DNA of 64,000 bases, from positions 62,001-126,000 of the forward strand of contig MJGA01000021.1 in NCBI GenBank assembly GCA_001910725.1, read 5' to 3'. Below the pieces are notes generated by a model. That model was not told the origin of the DNA. It did not search any database and saw nothing but the letters and a program-made list of their open reading frames with translations. Position numbers and translations under genes: made by a program. This DNA comes from Phanerodontia chrysosporium (Eukaryota; Basidiomycota; Agaricomycetes; Polyporales; Phanerochaetaceae). Below are positions 44,014 to 54,773 of this stretch, in pieces. How positions within the stretch are numbered: the first letter of the stretch is position 1; every line of letters starts with the position of its first letter.

Positions 44014-45239
44014 ATGTTCGCGTTCACCGCTCTTCTCGCTCTCGCCTCGTCTGCGCTCCCGGCCGTGCTGGCGCACGGTGGTGTGCTCGCCTACTCCAAC
44101 GGCGGCAACTGGTACCAGGGCTGGTATGTTTAGCACGCCGGGCACGATGCCGTACTATTTTTGCTGAGCGTGCCGTGCGCTAGGGCTCCGTACAACTCTC
44201 CCGTTGGCCAGACCACCATCCAGCGCCCCTGGTCCACCTAGTGAGTTGTTCCAGGAATAGTCGCAGGCCGGGACTCATGACCTGCGCCTCAGCAACCCCA
44301 TCCAGGATGCTACCGACCCTACCATCGCCTGCAATGACGACGGTACCTCTGGTGCTCTCCAGCTTACTGCCACCGTCAAGGCTGGATCTGCCATCACTGC
44401 CTACTGGAACCAGGTTTGGCCCCATGCTATCGGCCCTATGGTTCGTTTGCCCGTCGATGTAGCTCGTGCTCAACGCTAATAGGCTCGCACCCGCAGCTCA
44501 CCTACCTCGCCCAGTGCCCGGGCTCCACCTGCACAGGTGTTAATGCCAACACCCTCAAGTGGTTCAAGATCGACGAGGCTGGTCTCCTGTCCGGCACTGT
44601 CTACGATGGCCAGTGGGCTGCCGGCCAGATGATCGCCCAGAACTCCTCCTGGACGACCACGATCCCTTCGACCGTCCCATCCGGCAACTACCTGATCCGC
44701 TTCGAGACGATTGCCCTCCACTCGATGCCCGCTGTACGTGTTGCGTCCTTCAGTGCCCAGGATATACGCTTACGATTGGCTTGCAGCAATTCTACCCTGA
44801 GTGTGCCCAGATCCAGATCACCGGTGGCGGCAACCTTGCTCCGACCGCTGCTCAGCTCGTTTCCTTCCCCGGCGCGTACAGCAACAACGACCCGGGTGTG
44901 AACATCAACATCTACACGAACGAGGCGCAGACCCAGTCGACGTACGTCATCCCCGGCCCCCCGCTCTACGGCTCGGCTGCGACCGCCATCCCGCCCCGCC
45001 CCCGCCGACGTCGGTCAGCTCCGTCCCGTCCAAGCCCTCGTCGGTCTCCAGCGCACCATCTGGCCCGACCGGCGTCACCGTCGCACACTACGGCCAGTGC
45101 GGTGGCCAGGGCTACACCGGCCCTACCGTCTGCGCAGCGCCCTACACCTGCACAGTCTCTAACCGTGAGTATCACCAGAGTGTCCGTGTCACGCACGCAC
45201 TAAGACATCTTTGCAGCTTACTACTCTCAGTGCATCTGA
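44014..45239 (+). CDS. AA9 lytic polysaccharide monooxygenase with C-terminal CBM1 (frameshift in the linker)
   Basis: ATG at 44014. The signal peptide [20 protein letters not shown] is followed directly by His21, the mature N-terminal copper ligand (HGGV). Exons joined by short introns give [43 protein letters not shown] (second His ligand), [32 protein letters not shown] and [15 protein letters not shown] (axial Tyr). It oxidatively cleaves cellulose outside the cell. A Ser/Pro linker leads to the cellulose-binding CBM1 ([20 protein letters not shown], last exon AYYSQCI). Catalytic domain and CBM1 are in different frames: one base seems lost in the C-rich run near 44990-45003. As written, the protein would run into an Arg-rich tail. 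Confidence 0.9.
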
Positions 45240-45772
45240 GTCTGACGATCCCCTTGTACGAGTATTTGCAGTGTATCTGGCTTGAGTCTGAAATTGTATC
45301 CTGTCCGCTCAACCACTATCGGTTTCGAGTGCACATGAGGGCATCAAAAGATCCGATATATCTTCGAATGACCGCAGGGTTGATGAGTGTTCAAAGTCTT
45401 TCGTAAGCTCACTGGCCGTGTCCTCTTGATTGATAACTTAGCGATATGTGGGCTATAAAAGTCATACTGTGATGCCACAAAACATTTTATACGGTCCGAG
45501 GTTGCACAGCCGATAGTTGGCGGTGCGAACCCTTTGCAAAGAGATATCAGGGTCGGTGTCTTGTGAGGCGGGCGCCGACGCGCCGAGGCGCGCCTCGAAA
45601 CGCGCGGGACGCGCGCCTAGGCAGCGTGCGAATTTGTTCAAACTCCGCTACCTGTGGGGCAAATATTCCTAATTTCGGGCGTTTTGTTCTTGTCCTGCAC
45701 GCTCACCAGCTTTGCTTCCTCGACATCCACACTCTGGCAACACCTTCTACACCCTCGACGACCTCAAAGACC
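45240..45772. other. Intergenic region between the LPMO and RRM genes
   Basis: No gene or repeat supported. It contains the 3' end of the LPMO and the promoter of the RRM gene, including a GC-rich CGCGC stretch near 45565-45625. Confidence 0.4.
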
Positions 45773-47804
45773 ATGTCTGACCTCGACGCTGACTTGTACG
45801 GAGGTGCGTGTGCATGCTGGAATTGAGCAAATGGTGTGCTAAGCGTCTGTATATGCAGACCTCTACGGCAACGACGAGGCTGAGTACTCTGCGCCCCCGG
45901 AGCAGTCAGAAGCACCACCAAAGGAAGAGGCGAAGGAATCACCGGTTGCACCCAAGGCGGCCACGCCGCCACCCTCGAAGCCTGCGACCGCGACACAGCC
46001 ATCTCCCAGTCCATCTGCAGAACCCGACTCAGCTCCAGCAGAACAGACGTCGCAGCAATACACATCAGGGGACAGCTCAGCGTACTCTGCTCAGGCGACA
46101 CAGCAGATTCCGACGTACCAGGACAATGACTCAAGCGAGTACAGGGAGCCGCCCCCTAACCGTCAAGATCAAAGCTACGCTGGCGCTATGAACCGGCCAG
46201 TGCGACCTTCCGAGATGAAAGAGGAAGGGTGAGTATCAGCGCTCCACGTCTGCAACTGATCTTTGCAGCATGGATCCTCTGGTGCGCACGGCGGGATATG
46301 GTGTCGGCTCTGGATGCTAGTTACAAGGAATCACGGTCCTCTGTAGCGTGTTCTTCATCCGGTAGTCTTCCCCTGTCGCCTACGACTACTAGCCTTAGCG
46401 TATCCAGGTCAAACCTCATAAGCTAGGCTAGCACAGTCCTGCACAACAGTAGAGTCATCCATTTCGTCTCTCCTGTCTAATCGCCCGCTTGTCTAGCACA
46501 ACAGATACTAATGCAACCATCTTCTCCCTCTATATGTCCCACCTACGCCATCGTCGTATGCTCGGTACTCTCGCCACTCGTCGCTGCTACCCGTACTCCC
46601 TGTCTATAGCAAAATGTTCATCGGCGGTCTCAACTGGGATACGACAGATGGTACATACACTATTAGCTCGCCCCGTCGTCCGTTGTATGAAGTAGTGCTA
46701 AACGATTTCCGCAGAGTCATTAAGAAAGTACTTCTCGCAATTCGGCAAGGTCGAAGCGTGCACCATCATGCGCGATGCTGCGGGCCGCTCACGGTGCTTT
46801 GCGTTCCTGACATTCGAAGATCCAGCCTCCGTGAACGCAGTCATGGTTAGGGAGCACTTTTTGGATGGCAAGATCGTACGTGCCTCTTAACATCTTATCA
46901 AATGTGAGAAGCCTGATCGAAAATCGCCGTAGATCGACCCAAAGCGCGCTATCCCCCGACAAGAACACCAACGAGCGACGAAGCTCTTCATCGGAGGTCT
47001 CGCAGGAAGCGTCACATCAGAATCCATGCGCGAGTTCTTCTCGCAATTCGGCAAGGTTGTTGACGCTACAGTCATGCTCGACCGTGAGACTGGCCGGAGC
47101 AAGGGCTTTGGCTTCGTTTCGTTCGAGAACGTCAACGTCGAGCCATTACTTGGCTTCGGCAACCTTGAGATTGACGGCAAAGTGGTACGTACCGCAGTCT
47201 AGAACAACCTTGCTTCGATGCTGATCTCGCTGCAGATTGACGTCAAGCTCGCTCAGCCACGGTCACAACGCGAAGGCAACCTCAACCAGGACGGCCAGGG
47301 TGCGCGCGGCAGCTTTGCCGCAGGAGGCGGCTTCCAGGCTGGCGGGTTCGCCGCAGGGGGCGCCGCGGGCGCGGCTGCCGGCGGGGCGTCGGGGGGAACG
47401 CGCCGTTCGACCCGCAGGCCCTCGCGAACCTGTACACGCGCATGCTCTCGCAGATGGGCGGCATGACTCCGATGATGGGCGGGATGAACCCGATGATGGG
47501 CGGCATGGGCGGCGGCGCGCCGGGCTTTGCAGGCGGGATGGCGCCGGGGATGCGCATGCCGATGGGCGGGCCCATGGGCGCACCGGGCATGATGGGCATG
47601 GGCGGCATGGGCATGCCCGCGATGGCGATGGGCCGCGGCGCCCCTGGCATGCCCGGCGCGGGCATGATGGGCGGGCCCATGAACCCGAACGTCCCCCGTG
47701 GCCCGCGCGGCGCGCCGACGGGCCCTGCTGGCGGCGCCGCGGGCGTCGGCCCCCAGCGTGCGGGCCAGCGGGGCGCGCACAATTACCACCCGTATGCGCG
47801 GTAG
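45773..47804 (+). CDS. Double-RRM RNA-binding protein, Hrp1/Nab4-like (frameshift in G run)
   Basis: ATG at 45773 (MSDLDADLYG), then a short intron, an acidic Pro/Gln-rich exon, a long intron 46229 to about 46613, and two RRMs. RRM1 has KMFIGGLNWDTTD and RCFAFLTF; RRM2 has KLFIGGLAGSVTSESM and KGFGFVSF. A Gly-rich, then Met/Gly-rich tail (MGGMTPMMGGMNPMMGGM) ends HNYHPYAR, stop 47802-47804. The layout matches Hrp1/DAZAP1-type mRNA 3'-end processing and export factors. The Gly-rich part and the NAPFDPQALANLYTRML continuation are in different frames, joined if the GGGGGG run near 47393-47399 had one more G. Confidence 0.82.
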
Positions 47805-48273
47805 AGGAGCCCTGGCTGGGTGGTAGGCATCGAGGGGTTGATTCGGACCGCTCTCTCTTTTCGTACCTGTACTTACTTGTTCTATCTATGTATGTGGCCC
47901 AGAGCTTGCTGACGTTAGACGAGTGTCTGCGCATGCCGCAGTGTGTGCGCTTGCCCATCGAGGCGGGTGTGTGGCCACGAGGGAGGGATATCCAGCCGGT
48001 CGTCCGTTTGGCCCTCCGAGATCTCTGCATCTTCTGGATCGACATGTGTCATCCAATACCCAAGATAGGTGTCTGACAGACAGGCAAGACGGTCTATGTA
48101 TACTGAAAACCTCTAGCAAATGCAAAACACCGATTAATGCGAAGACGAAGGAGTACCGATAGCCAACCGAAGCGCAATCAGAAGCTCTAATCCGATAGCA
48201 ATGTCCAGCACCCACACTCACTCCCTGCACAATCGACGTCAGCCCGTCGCCCCGACCCCAAGGCACAAACCAC
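47805..48273. other. Convergent intergenic region
   Basis: 3' untranslated space between two convergent genes. No feature seen. Confidence 0.5.
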
Positions 48274-50595
48274 TCACTTCAGCACGCGGCCCCGCTTCTT
48301 CGCCGGACTTGGGCTCCTCTCCGCCGTGCGCTTGCGCGCACGCGCAGGCGACGCGTCGCGGCCGCGCGGCGGGACGTCCGCGAACGCGTTCGGCGCCCAC
48401 GGCGTCGTCGGCGCGCCGCCGTCCGCGTCGGGCGCGAGGCGCAGACTCGACACGCGCGAGAGCGTGCGGCGCGCGCCCGCACCGCCCGCAGGAGCGTGGG
48501 CGGCGTCCGCGGCGCGCGCGCGCGGCGTGCCCTCGCCGTCCGAGCCGTCGTCGCTCAGATTCAGCTCCTCGAGCTGTGCGCCGTCGTGGATGTCCGCGAG
48601 CACCTGGCGGAAGCCGCGTTGGATGACGTGCAGGAACCTATGTGGGGGTGCGGTTGTCAGTCGAGTATGGGCGGGGGCGGCTGGACGGGGGAAGGGCACC
48701 GTTTGTCGCGCGTGTATACGCGCAGCAGGACTTCCGCGAAGGCCTCGGGCATGATATTCGAGATGTCGCCGCTCTCGGCGTATTTTGCGCCTGTTTGCTC
48801 GTGAGCATGGGCACACTGGACCGCCGCTAGTGCCATGACGTACGGTTGGGCTTCCGCTTGCTGTAGAACTTGACGTAGCGCAGCGGGTTGTGCTCCTTCA
48901 TGCCGTAGTGCATCTCCGCCAGGTCGACAATGACGTGCTGCACGTCCAGCTCGCACGCCAGCTCGTAGTTTTCGTCGCTTTCACGGATGACACGCTTCGC
49001 CGCGTCTACGATGGCGTTTGGCGTGATCCTCTCACGGCAGATGTCCCGTACGCTCCACGGGTACACCTTGTACTCTACCCACTTGTAAAGGTCCCGCGTG
49101 TCGATACGGTGGAAGATCTCCCGCGCTCTGGCGAGTTCCTGAAACGTGGTCAGTTCCACACACTGCAGGCGCGACGCTTGCGCTTACAGGGTTTGTCGTC
49201 GCTTGTACGCGCAGCTTTATGTCGTCCGTGAGGTAGATGTAGCGCTTTGGGTCGTCGACCTGATCGGCGATGTGCATGTGTGGCTCAGCTTCTAGCAGCG
49301 CATCGACTATCATGTGCTCGATGGCTTTCGCTGCTACAGTCTCAGCGCAACAACCTTAACCGAGATAGAAGAGGAACTACAGACCCGTTTTGTGGTTGTA
49401 TATGCGCTTATGCAAGCTGAACCTTGACCAGCAAAGCTCGTATACGGAGTTTGCGTCCTTGATGTCGTAGCAGATTTCTCCGCCTATAACGCGAGCAGAG
49501 TTCATGAGCCTAGTCAAAGTAGGGCTCAGCATGAATGAAAACGCAGAGATGCGGCACATACTTCGTCAGAGACACGTTTTCGCCTTGGCCAATGGCATGA
49601 CAGTCTCGAGCGATATAGTCAAATTTATCGACATCAAGGCCATTGCGCTTGTTAGCAACGATCTCAAACAGGAAGCCTTTCTCGGCTAGCTCTCTGCATG
49701 GTTTCCGGGTCAAAGTAAGACTCGCAAGTTGGACTGGTGACATACGGACAGCGCGCTGGGTCGCCTGCTATCAGCGCTTTGATTATATGTGCTTCCTCCT
49801 CGCTCACATGGACGGTCGGTTCCTTGCACAGGTCGTCGAACATGAGCTCAGAAGCGTCTTCGTGTTTCCACTTTTTGTTTGGGCTGGTACGGCAAAGGCA
49901 CTTGGCGGATGCGGTGGACGCGGAGGTTACTGCCACTCACCGTGCTTTCGGGATGAACAGTGAATCCCAAACGTGACTCCACGGCCCATGTCCCAAGTCG
50001 TGGCAGAGTCCCGCAATCGTGACACAGTCGATGTCTTGTTGAGTGATACCCAGCTCTGGCTGCAGTCGCTGAAGCCTTGTAACTTGCGTCAAAGCGAGGT
50101 GCGCAACCCCTGGAACGGGGATCATCAGGTCAAACGAATATTCAGAGGGAGCAAAGCACACCTAGGCAGTGCTCAAAGCGATTGTGGGATGCAGCGGGCC
50201 AGACGTAGTACGACGTCCCGAGTTGCTTCACATGCCGCAGGCGTTGAAACTGGGGCCTGTTCTGAGGAGTAAGCAGACAGATCACGCCCAGAAAGCAATC
50301 GCCGCACGTGTCAATAATCTCGCAGACCTTTTCGCTGAGTGTGACTGAAACGAAAACGCGTCGAATGAGAATGAGCATCGCGTGGCAGGCTTAATGAGCT
50401 TCAGGAACAAGACGTACTCCAACCATGTATCGAGTCCTTGAAGTTCCGCTCCCGGGAGTTCATAGGCTGCTCGTCTTCTTCTTCCGTCTCTTCGTCGCTG
50501 TCGAAGGATGGGTGCGGGCTGAAGACGGCCTTGAGGTCGCTCGGGCTCGGAGGCACAGAGAGCTCGCCAGAGGCAAGTCGCGTCGTGGAAGCCAT
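48274..50595 (-). CDS. SAMHD1-like dNTP triphosphohydrolase (HD domain)
   Basis: ATG at 50595, stop at 48274, about ten exons. After an acidic N terminus comes [39 protein letters not shown] and [11 protein letters not shown] (metal His). Then follow the HD pair in [46 protein letters not shown] with RDC (metal Asp), [20 protein letters not shown] and [20 protein letters not shown]. These match SAMHD1, which cleaves dNTPs to deoxynucleosides and triphosphate. The animal SAM domain is absent. The C-terminal tail is Ser/Arg-rich and ends AKKRGRVLK, a likely nuclear localisation signal. All metal-binding residues seem present. Confidence 0.88.
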
Positions 50596-51594
50596 GGTCG
50601 ACGATGAGCGTGGTTATAACACGCGGCTATTTCGCGGCCAGCACGTTGAAGACGTGTGTGGGAGGTCTAGAGCAGAAGACGTGCCCGAGTCAGGTGCGGG
50701 GCTTGAGAAGAGGGGGAGGCAAGGGTGCCCTCCGCAAGCGCCCGCAGGGAGTGGCGGGATACATTTCTTTTCCTGGAAGGGCGCATCAGTCGATGCGTTT
50801 GTCCCTCGGTCTGCTCAGGCGGCCAACCACTGCGTCGACCATCGCCCATGGCGGTGTTCAGCTCGTCGCTCAGTGTATCGATATGTCTATGGTGAACCAC
50901 CCTGAATCTCACGCAGACTTCTCCAACTGACCAATCTGACCCGCAAGAGCGGTCAGAATGACTATGCAAGGCCTAGTAACTGCACATATGTCCTCGACAA
51001 AGCCGCTGAATGGGCCTTACAATATCCTGGGAAGTCGTTTACATGCGTCAGCTGCGTGCAAGGTTCCTTGGCGTCAGACCCTCGACGACCTCCATGCCCG
51101 CACCCTGGTCCTCCTGGTTCGTGGGCAAGATCGCAAAGGGCGACCTGTGTACGACCAAGCAGATTGGGCTCGAATAATCTGGGTCGCCCGTAGATCCTCG
51201 CGCTCACTGCCACCCGGAGATTGCGATTCGCCACCATGCATCGATCTGCAGCGTCCCTCGTCGCACAGCAATGGCATCTGTATGCAAGGTTCCGCAGCTG
51301 CACGCTGGCCTGCTCATTTGCCATGCGGACGCCTGCGGAACGGCGGCCGGACACGTGCTATACCTGATATCGTAGAAAGCTATGGCGTGCGGTGCGCTCT
51401 GGAAGTTTCGTGGACGACACTCTCGCTCACCACATGCACTGTTGCGCACACAGGTGTGTAGTAAAATCTACAGGGCTGATCCAGAACGCTTTCCTGTCTC
51501 GCTGCACCTCTTCAGTCCGAGCGAGACCGGCCTCGCGGAACCGTCCCATGGCGGTGCAGCACTCCACACAAACCTTGCTAGGCTATAGCACAAC
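50596..51594. other. Intergenic region
   Basis: Several open frames (for example 50958-51461, plus) of low-quality composition. Nothing recognised. Confidence 0.4.
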
Positions 51595-53839
51595 ATGACA
51601 CTGGTGGTGCACTGTGCTTCGCAAGGCGTCCTGCCTGCGCCACGCCGACCCGGTGAATCATCCAGCGGCAAGAGACGCGCTGTCGTCGCCTCGCCTGATT
51701 CCTTCTCCTGCGAGCACTTGAGATCGAGGTGCTCGACTTCATCTTCAATCCTCCAAACGAATATACCACTCGCCAGTCTTTTCGGCGCCATCCTGATTGG
51801 GGGTATTACCACTGCAATGTGAGTCGACTTCACAGTTCAACAACGCAATGGCGCTCATCACGCTTGCAGATTATATGGTGTCCTGTGCCACCAATGCTTC
51901 GCCTTCCTTCTAAGGAATACACATGAGCCCAGACGTCTTGTGTTTTCTGTAAGTCTATCTTCCAAGGTGGTTTGCACGTTTTCTCATTTCTGCTTTCATA
52001 AGGTCTGCACCCCATGGTGAGCGAGCCGGCCGCGAATCCCACAACCCTTTCCGAATCGTCACTCTGTAAGGCTGCTATGTACTTGCCACTGGGTTGTCAT
52101 TGCAAGAGCATTATACATGTGAGTGCCGCTGGATCTGTTGTTCCGTCTCACATAGCTCCAACAACGGCAGGCATCTTGTGGAGAACTTTGGCTCTCTCGT
52201 AGACCTTCCGCAGGTCCAATGGTAATGTTCTCGGTGCGCAGATACGCTTATGTGCCTGACCTTGCTGCTTGATACACAGGAGCACTCCGGTAAGCCGCGT
52301 GTATGACCCCGAGACGGCGCTCTGATCCAGTCACCGTCTAGGCAATCGTATTACTCACAGTATGTGTTGGTGACTTCCTCCGGTATCGTACCTGACACAT
52401 CTCTCAGAGCCTGATCTCCCTCCTCGTCCATTGGTGAGGACGTGTATCCTTTCGCACCCCGTGACTAAGCTTACAAGGTGAAGCTGGTACTGCCATCGAG
52501 TGTGGATGTGTGAGTCTTCATACACTGGGCGGCACTGAGTTGCTTTCTCATCTTTACCCTTCCAGTGAGTGAGAAGAACAGAGTGCTGGCTTACCCGCTG
52601 GTGTGCTGCTTATTGCTCACCGCCCTATCCTCTCTGACAAACCTGCACCAGCTAATGTTGGTCACGCTTGCTTTCGGTAAGATCCACTCCCCTCCTGGGG
52701 CACACCTCGTGTTGATGTAAGCTTTGCAGCTACCGCCGCAGGTACGCCATTAGCCCGACGTTCTGCATCTAAAACTGATCAGAAAGGGATCCGGGCTGCG
52801 AACAGCCTCATTTCTGCAGTTGTACGGTCCATATCATTGGCACGGGAGCCGTCGCTCACGCGCACACAGATCCCTCTCGCGCACCGTGGCGGAATTCCAG
52901 AGCAAGCAGGCGTGTCGTGCTGCTCTCTCCACTGGCCGTCCTGCATCCTGACGTCTTGCCCAGTGGATATCGTACATAGCTGTGGCATTCGTCACGACAG
53001 CGGACGTGTACATTGCCGTCACGCTCTGCTACTTTCTCAAGAAGCATCGTCACGGAGTCATGCCCCAGTAAGTGCGCCGTCCCGGTTTTCAGCACTGGTG
53101 ACAACTTCCCGCAGAACGTACCTCTTCGTCAACACGCTGCTAGTCTACACCGTATCGTCTGGACTGCTGACGAGGTGCATCGGCAGTGTGTCGCTATGCT
53201 TAACGTTGCTGATGTCGGGCAGCGTTGTCGCTCTTGCATACGTCTTTCTAGTAAGTGTACGTGCAGTACATTCGAAGCTCATGGCCGACCGGGGTGTTTC
53301 AGAGCCTCCTCTTGCCGCAAACATACATCTGGTGGGCAGGTGCGTCCCGTTTCAGTAAGCATCGCCTGCCTCATTGACCGGACGGGCGCCAGTGTACTTC
53401 GTCCTTGGCGAAGGCGAGTAGTTTCCGGCACTCCTCGCCCTCGTCTTGCTCGCTCGATAGCTCGCAGTGTATGCGAACTCGTTCATGGCGTGGTATGCTC
53501 CTACGGCCTGCGCAGTCCCCCTTTTTGCTCACCTCTCGGCCTGGACGCAGGCTGAATGCGCGCGAGCATTTCCGGCGCACGATCACGCATCAGCCAAACC
53601 CACCCACTATGCAAGTGACGAGCGTCCGGTTCACGGAGACGATGCTCTTCATCGTGCGTGTCTCTGCCTCTGCCTACTATGCGCCAACTGACAATTGAGT
53701 GCAGGGGCATGGTCCCGACACGGAAGAGGACGGTCCTGCAGCTGAGGAGCTGCGTGTACAGTGGATCGACATGGCAGAGGCTGGCATTTTGCCTGCGGCA
53801 CCGTGCGCGGTCCGCAGCCCCCAGCGCAGGCGACAATAA
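51595..53839 (+). CDS. Seven-TM protein of the DUF6534 type (copy 2; start uncertain)
   Basis: Small exons in the same order as copy 1: IPLASLFGAILIGGITTAM, LYGVLCHQCFAFLLRN, LLCTCHWVVIARALYM, HLVENFGSLVDLPQVQW, AIVLLTVCVGDFL, a RVLAYPLVCCLLLTALSSL segment, WISYIAVAFVTTADVYIAV then TLCYFLKK, RTYLFVNTLLVYTVSSGLLT, and VYANSFMAWLNAREHFRR. The last exon reads GHGPDTEEDGPAAEELRVQW and stops at 53837-53839. No ATG lies just before the first hydrophobic segment. The nearest in-frame one, at 51595, would add about 57 residues of unlikely sequence, so the true start may be in an unseen exon or lost. Confidence 0.6.
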
Positions 53840-54058
53840 TCACTGTGATCACAGTCTCATAGCGGCATTGCTCCCCTGCGCTGTACATGATGTCCAATAT
53901 ATGTAAGGTCATGTGCAGACTATTCATTCACATATATAAGTGCAGTAAGCGTTGTCCTGAGTTGGCCAACGCGCTTCCCTTTGCGAGGGTGCTATGCGAA
54001 GCCAGGAAATGTCGGCGTCTCCTCGTAGCTTATCACAAGAGAACGTCGAACAGCGCGC

Positions 54059-54394
54059 TGTTACAGTTGGGATATGGCTGTGCAAGGCTATACTGATTTA
54101 TTTGATCCTCTCTTTTCTCTTACATGTTTCACCCCTCTTTCATCATGTTTCATCCCTTGATTCATTATGACTCATACTGACTGGTAGCCTATGCCTCGTT
54201 GTTCCCTCCTGGTAGCAGGCCTGGGTTAGAGTATATAAGGACTACCTCTCTGTACTCTTTTCTTCAGCTTCTCCTCTTGTACTCTCGTCTAGTTATCTAT
54301 TGCTACACTTGGAGCCTGAGTCCAAGTCTTCTGTACTCGCGCTACACTTGAGGCCTGCGCTCAAGTCCTCTATACACGTATTCAGACTCTTACA
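54059..54394 (+). repeat. 5' LTR of element 2
   Basis: 336 bp, TGTTACAG...CTCTTACA. TATATAAG lies at 54232-54239. Downstream of it, in the future RNA leader, are two similar stem-loops (54308-54326 and 54347-54365). Immediately after the LTR is TTAGGAGAAGCTCCC, the probable primer-binding region, conserved in the relic at 811-823. Confidence 0.97.
54232..54239 (+). promoter_or_regulatory. LTR TATA box of element 2
   Basis: TATATAAG within GTTAGAGTATATAAGGACTA. The same box recurs in the 3' LTR at 62031-62038, where it points toward the downstream host gene. Confidence 0.7.
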
Positions 54395-54398
54395 TTAG

Positions 54399-54773
54399 GA
54401 GAAGCTCCCACACGCATCGGCTGGCCTGCCTAAGGCCCAAGCCCAGAATATCGCAGTCACCACGGACAAGCTAGCGTGCGCCAGTTGCGCACACGTATTC
54501 CACAAGAAACAGATCAAGGACAAGCACTGGGGAAAGAACGAACGCGACAGACTTCAGTGGACCAAGTGTCAAGTACAACCGTGCCCTTGGAGGTACCTTA
54601 ACGCAGCACCCGAAGACGAAATCTCTGAAGAAGATCACGAACGACCGACAGAACAGCAAATTAGCAGATTCCCCAGCATCGACGAATACGAGAGATACTC
54701 CGACGAACAGGAGGCAAGAGCACACGACGAAAGCGAAGAAACACAGTCGTCCACTGACTCCACACAATCCGAC
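54399..54773 (+). CDS. AUG-less in-frame N-terminal extension of gag (element 2)
   Basis: The gag frame is open from just after a TAG at 54396-54398 to the first ATG at 54774, 125 codons. The sequence looks coding: TTDKLACASCAHVFHKKQ followed by TKCQVQPCPWRYL, four Cys that could form a zinc site, then an acidic Ser/Glu-rich stretch. Translation could begin at a near-cognate codon such as CTG 54426, or the frame could be entered by splicing. Element 1 also has a Met-less ORF in this position. Confidence 0.4.

Noticed and set aside
47253..48045. Long minus-strand ORFs opposite the Met/Gly-rich tail of the RRM gene
   Set aside because: Repetitive His/Ala/Arg translations are mirror products of GC-rich glycine and methionine codons.
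50958..51461. 167-codon plus-strand ORF
   Set aside because: No recognisable motif, atypical composition and no conserved splice pattern; probably chance.
53300..53345. Reading the DUF6534 copy 2 as ending at 53358
   Set aside because: Downstream exons (VYANSFMAWLNARE and the acidic end at 53839) continue the family pattern, so the early stop lies in an intron.
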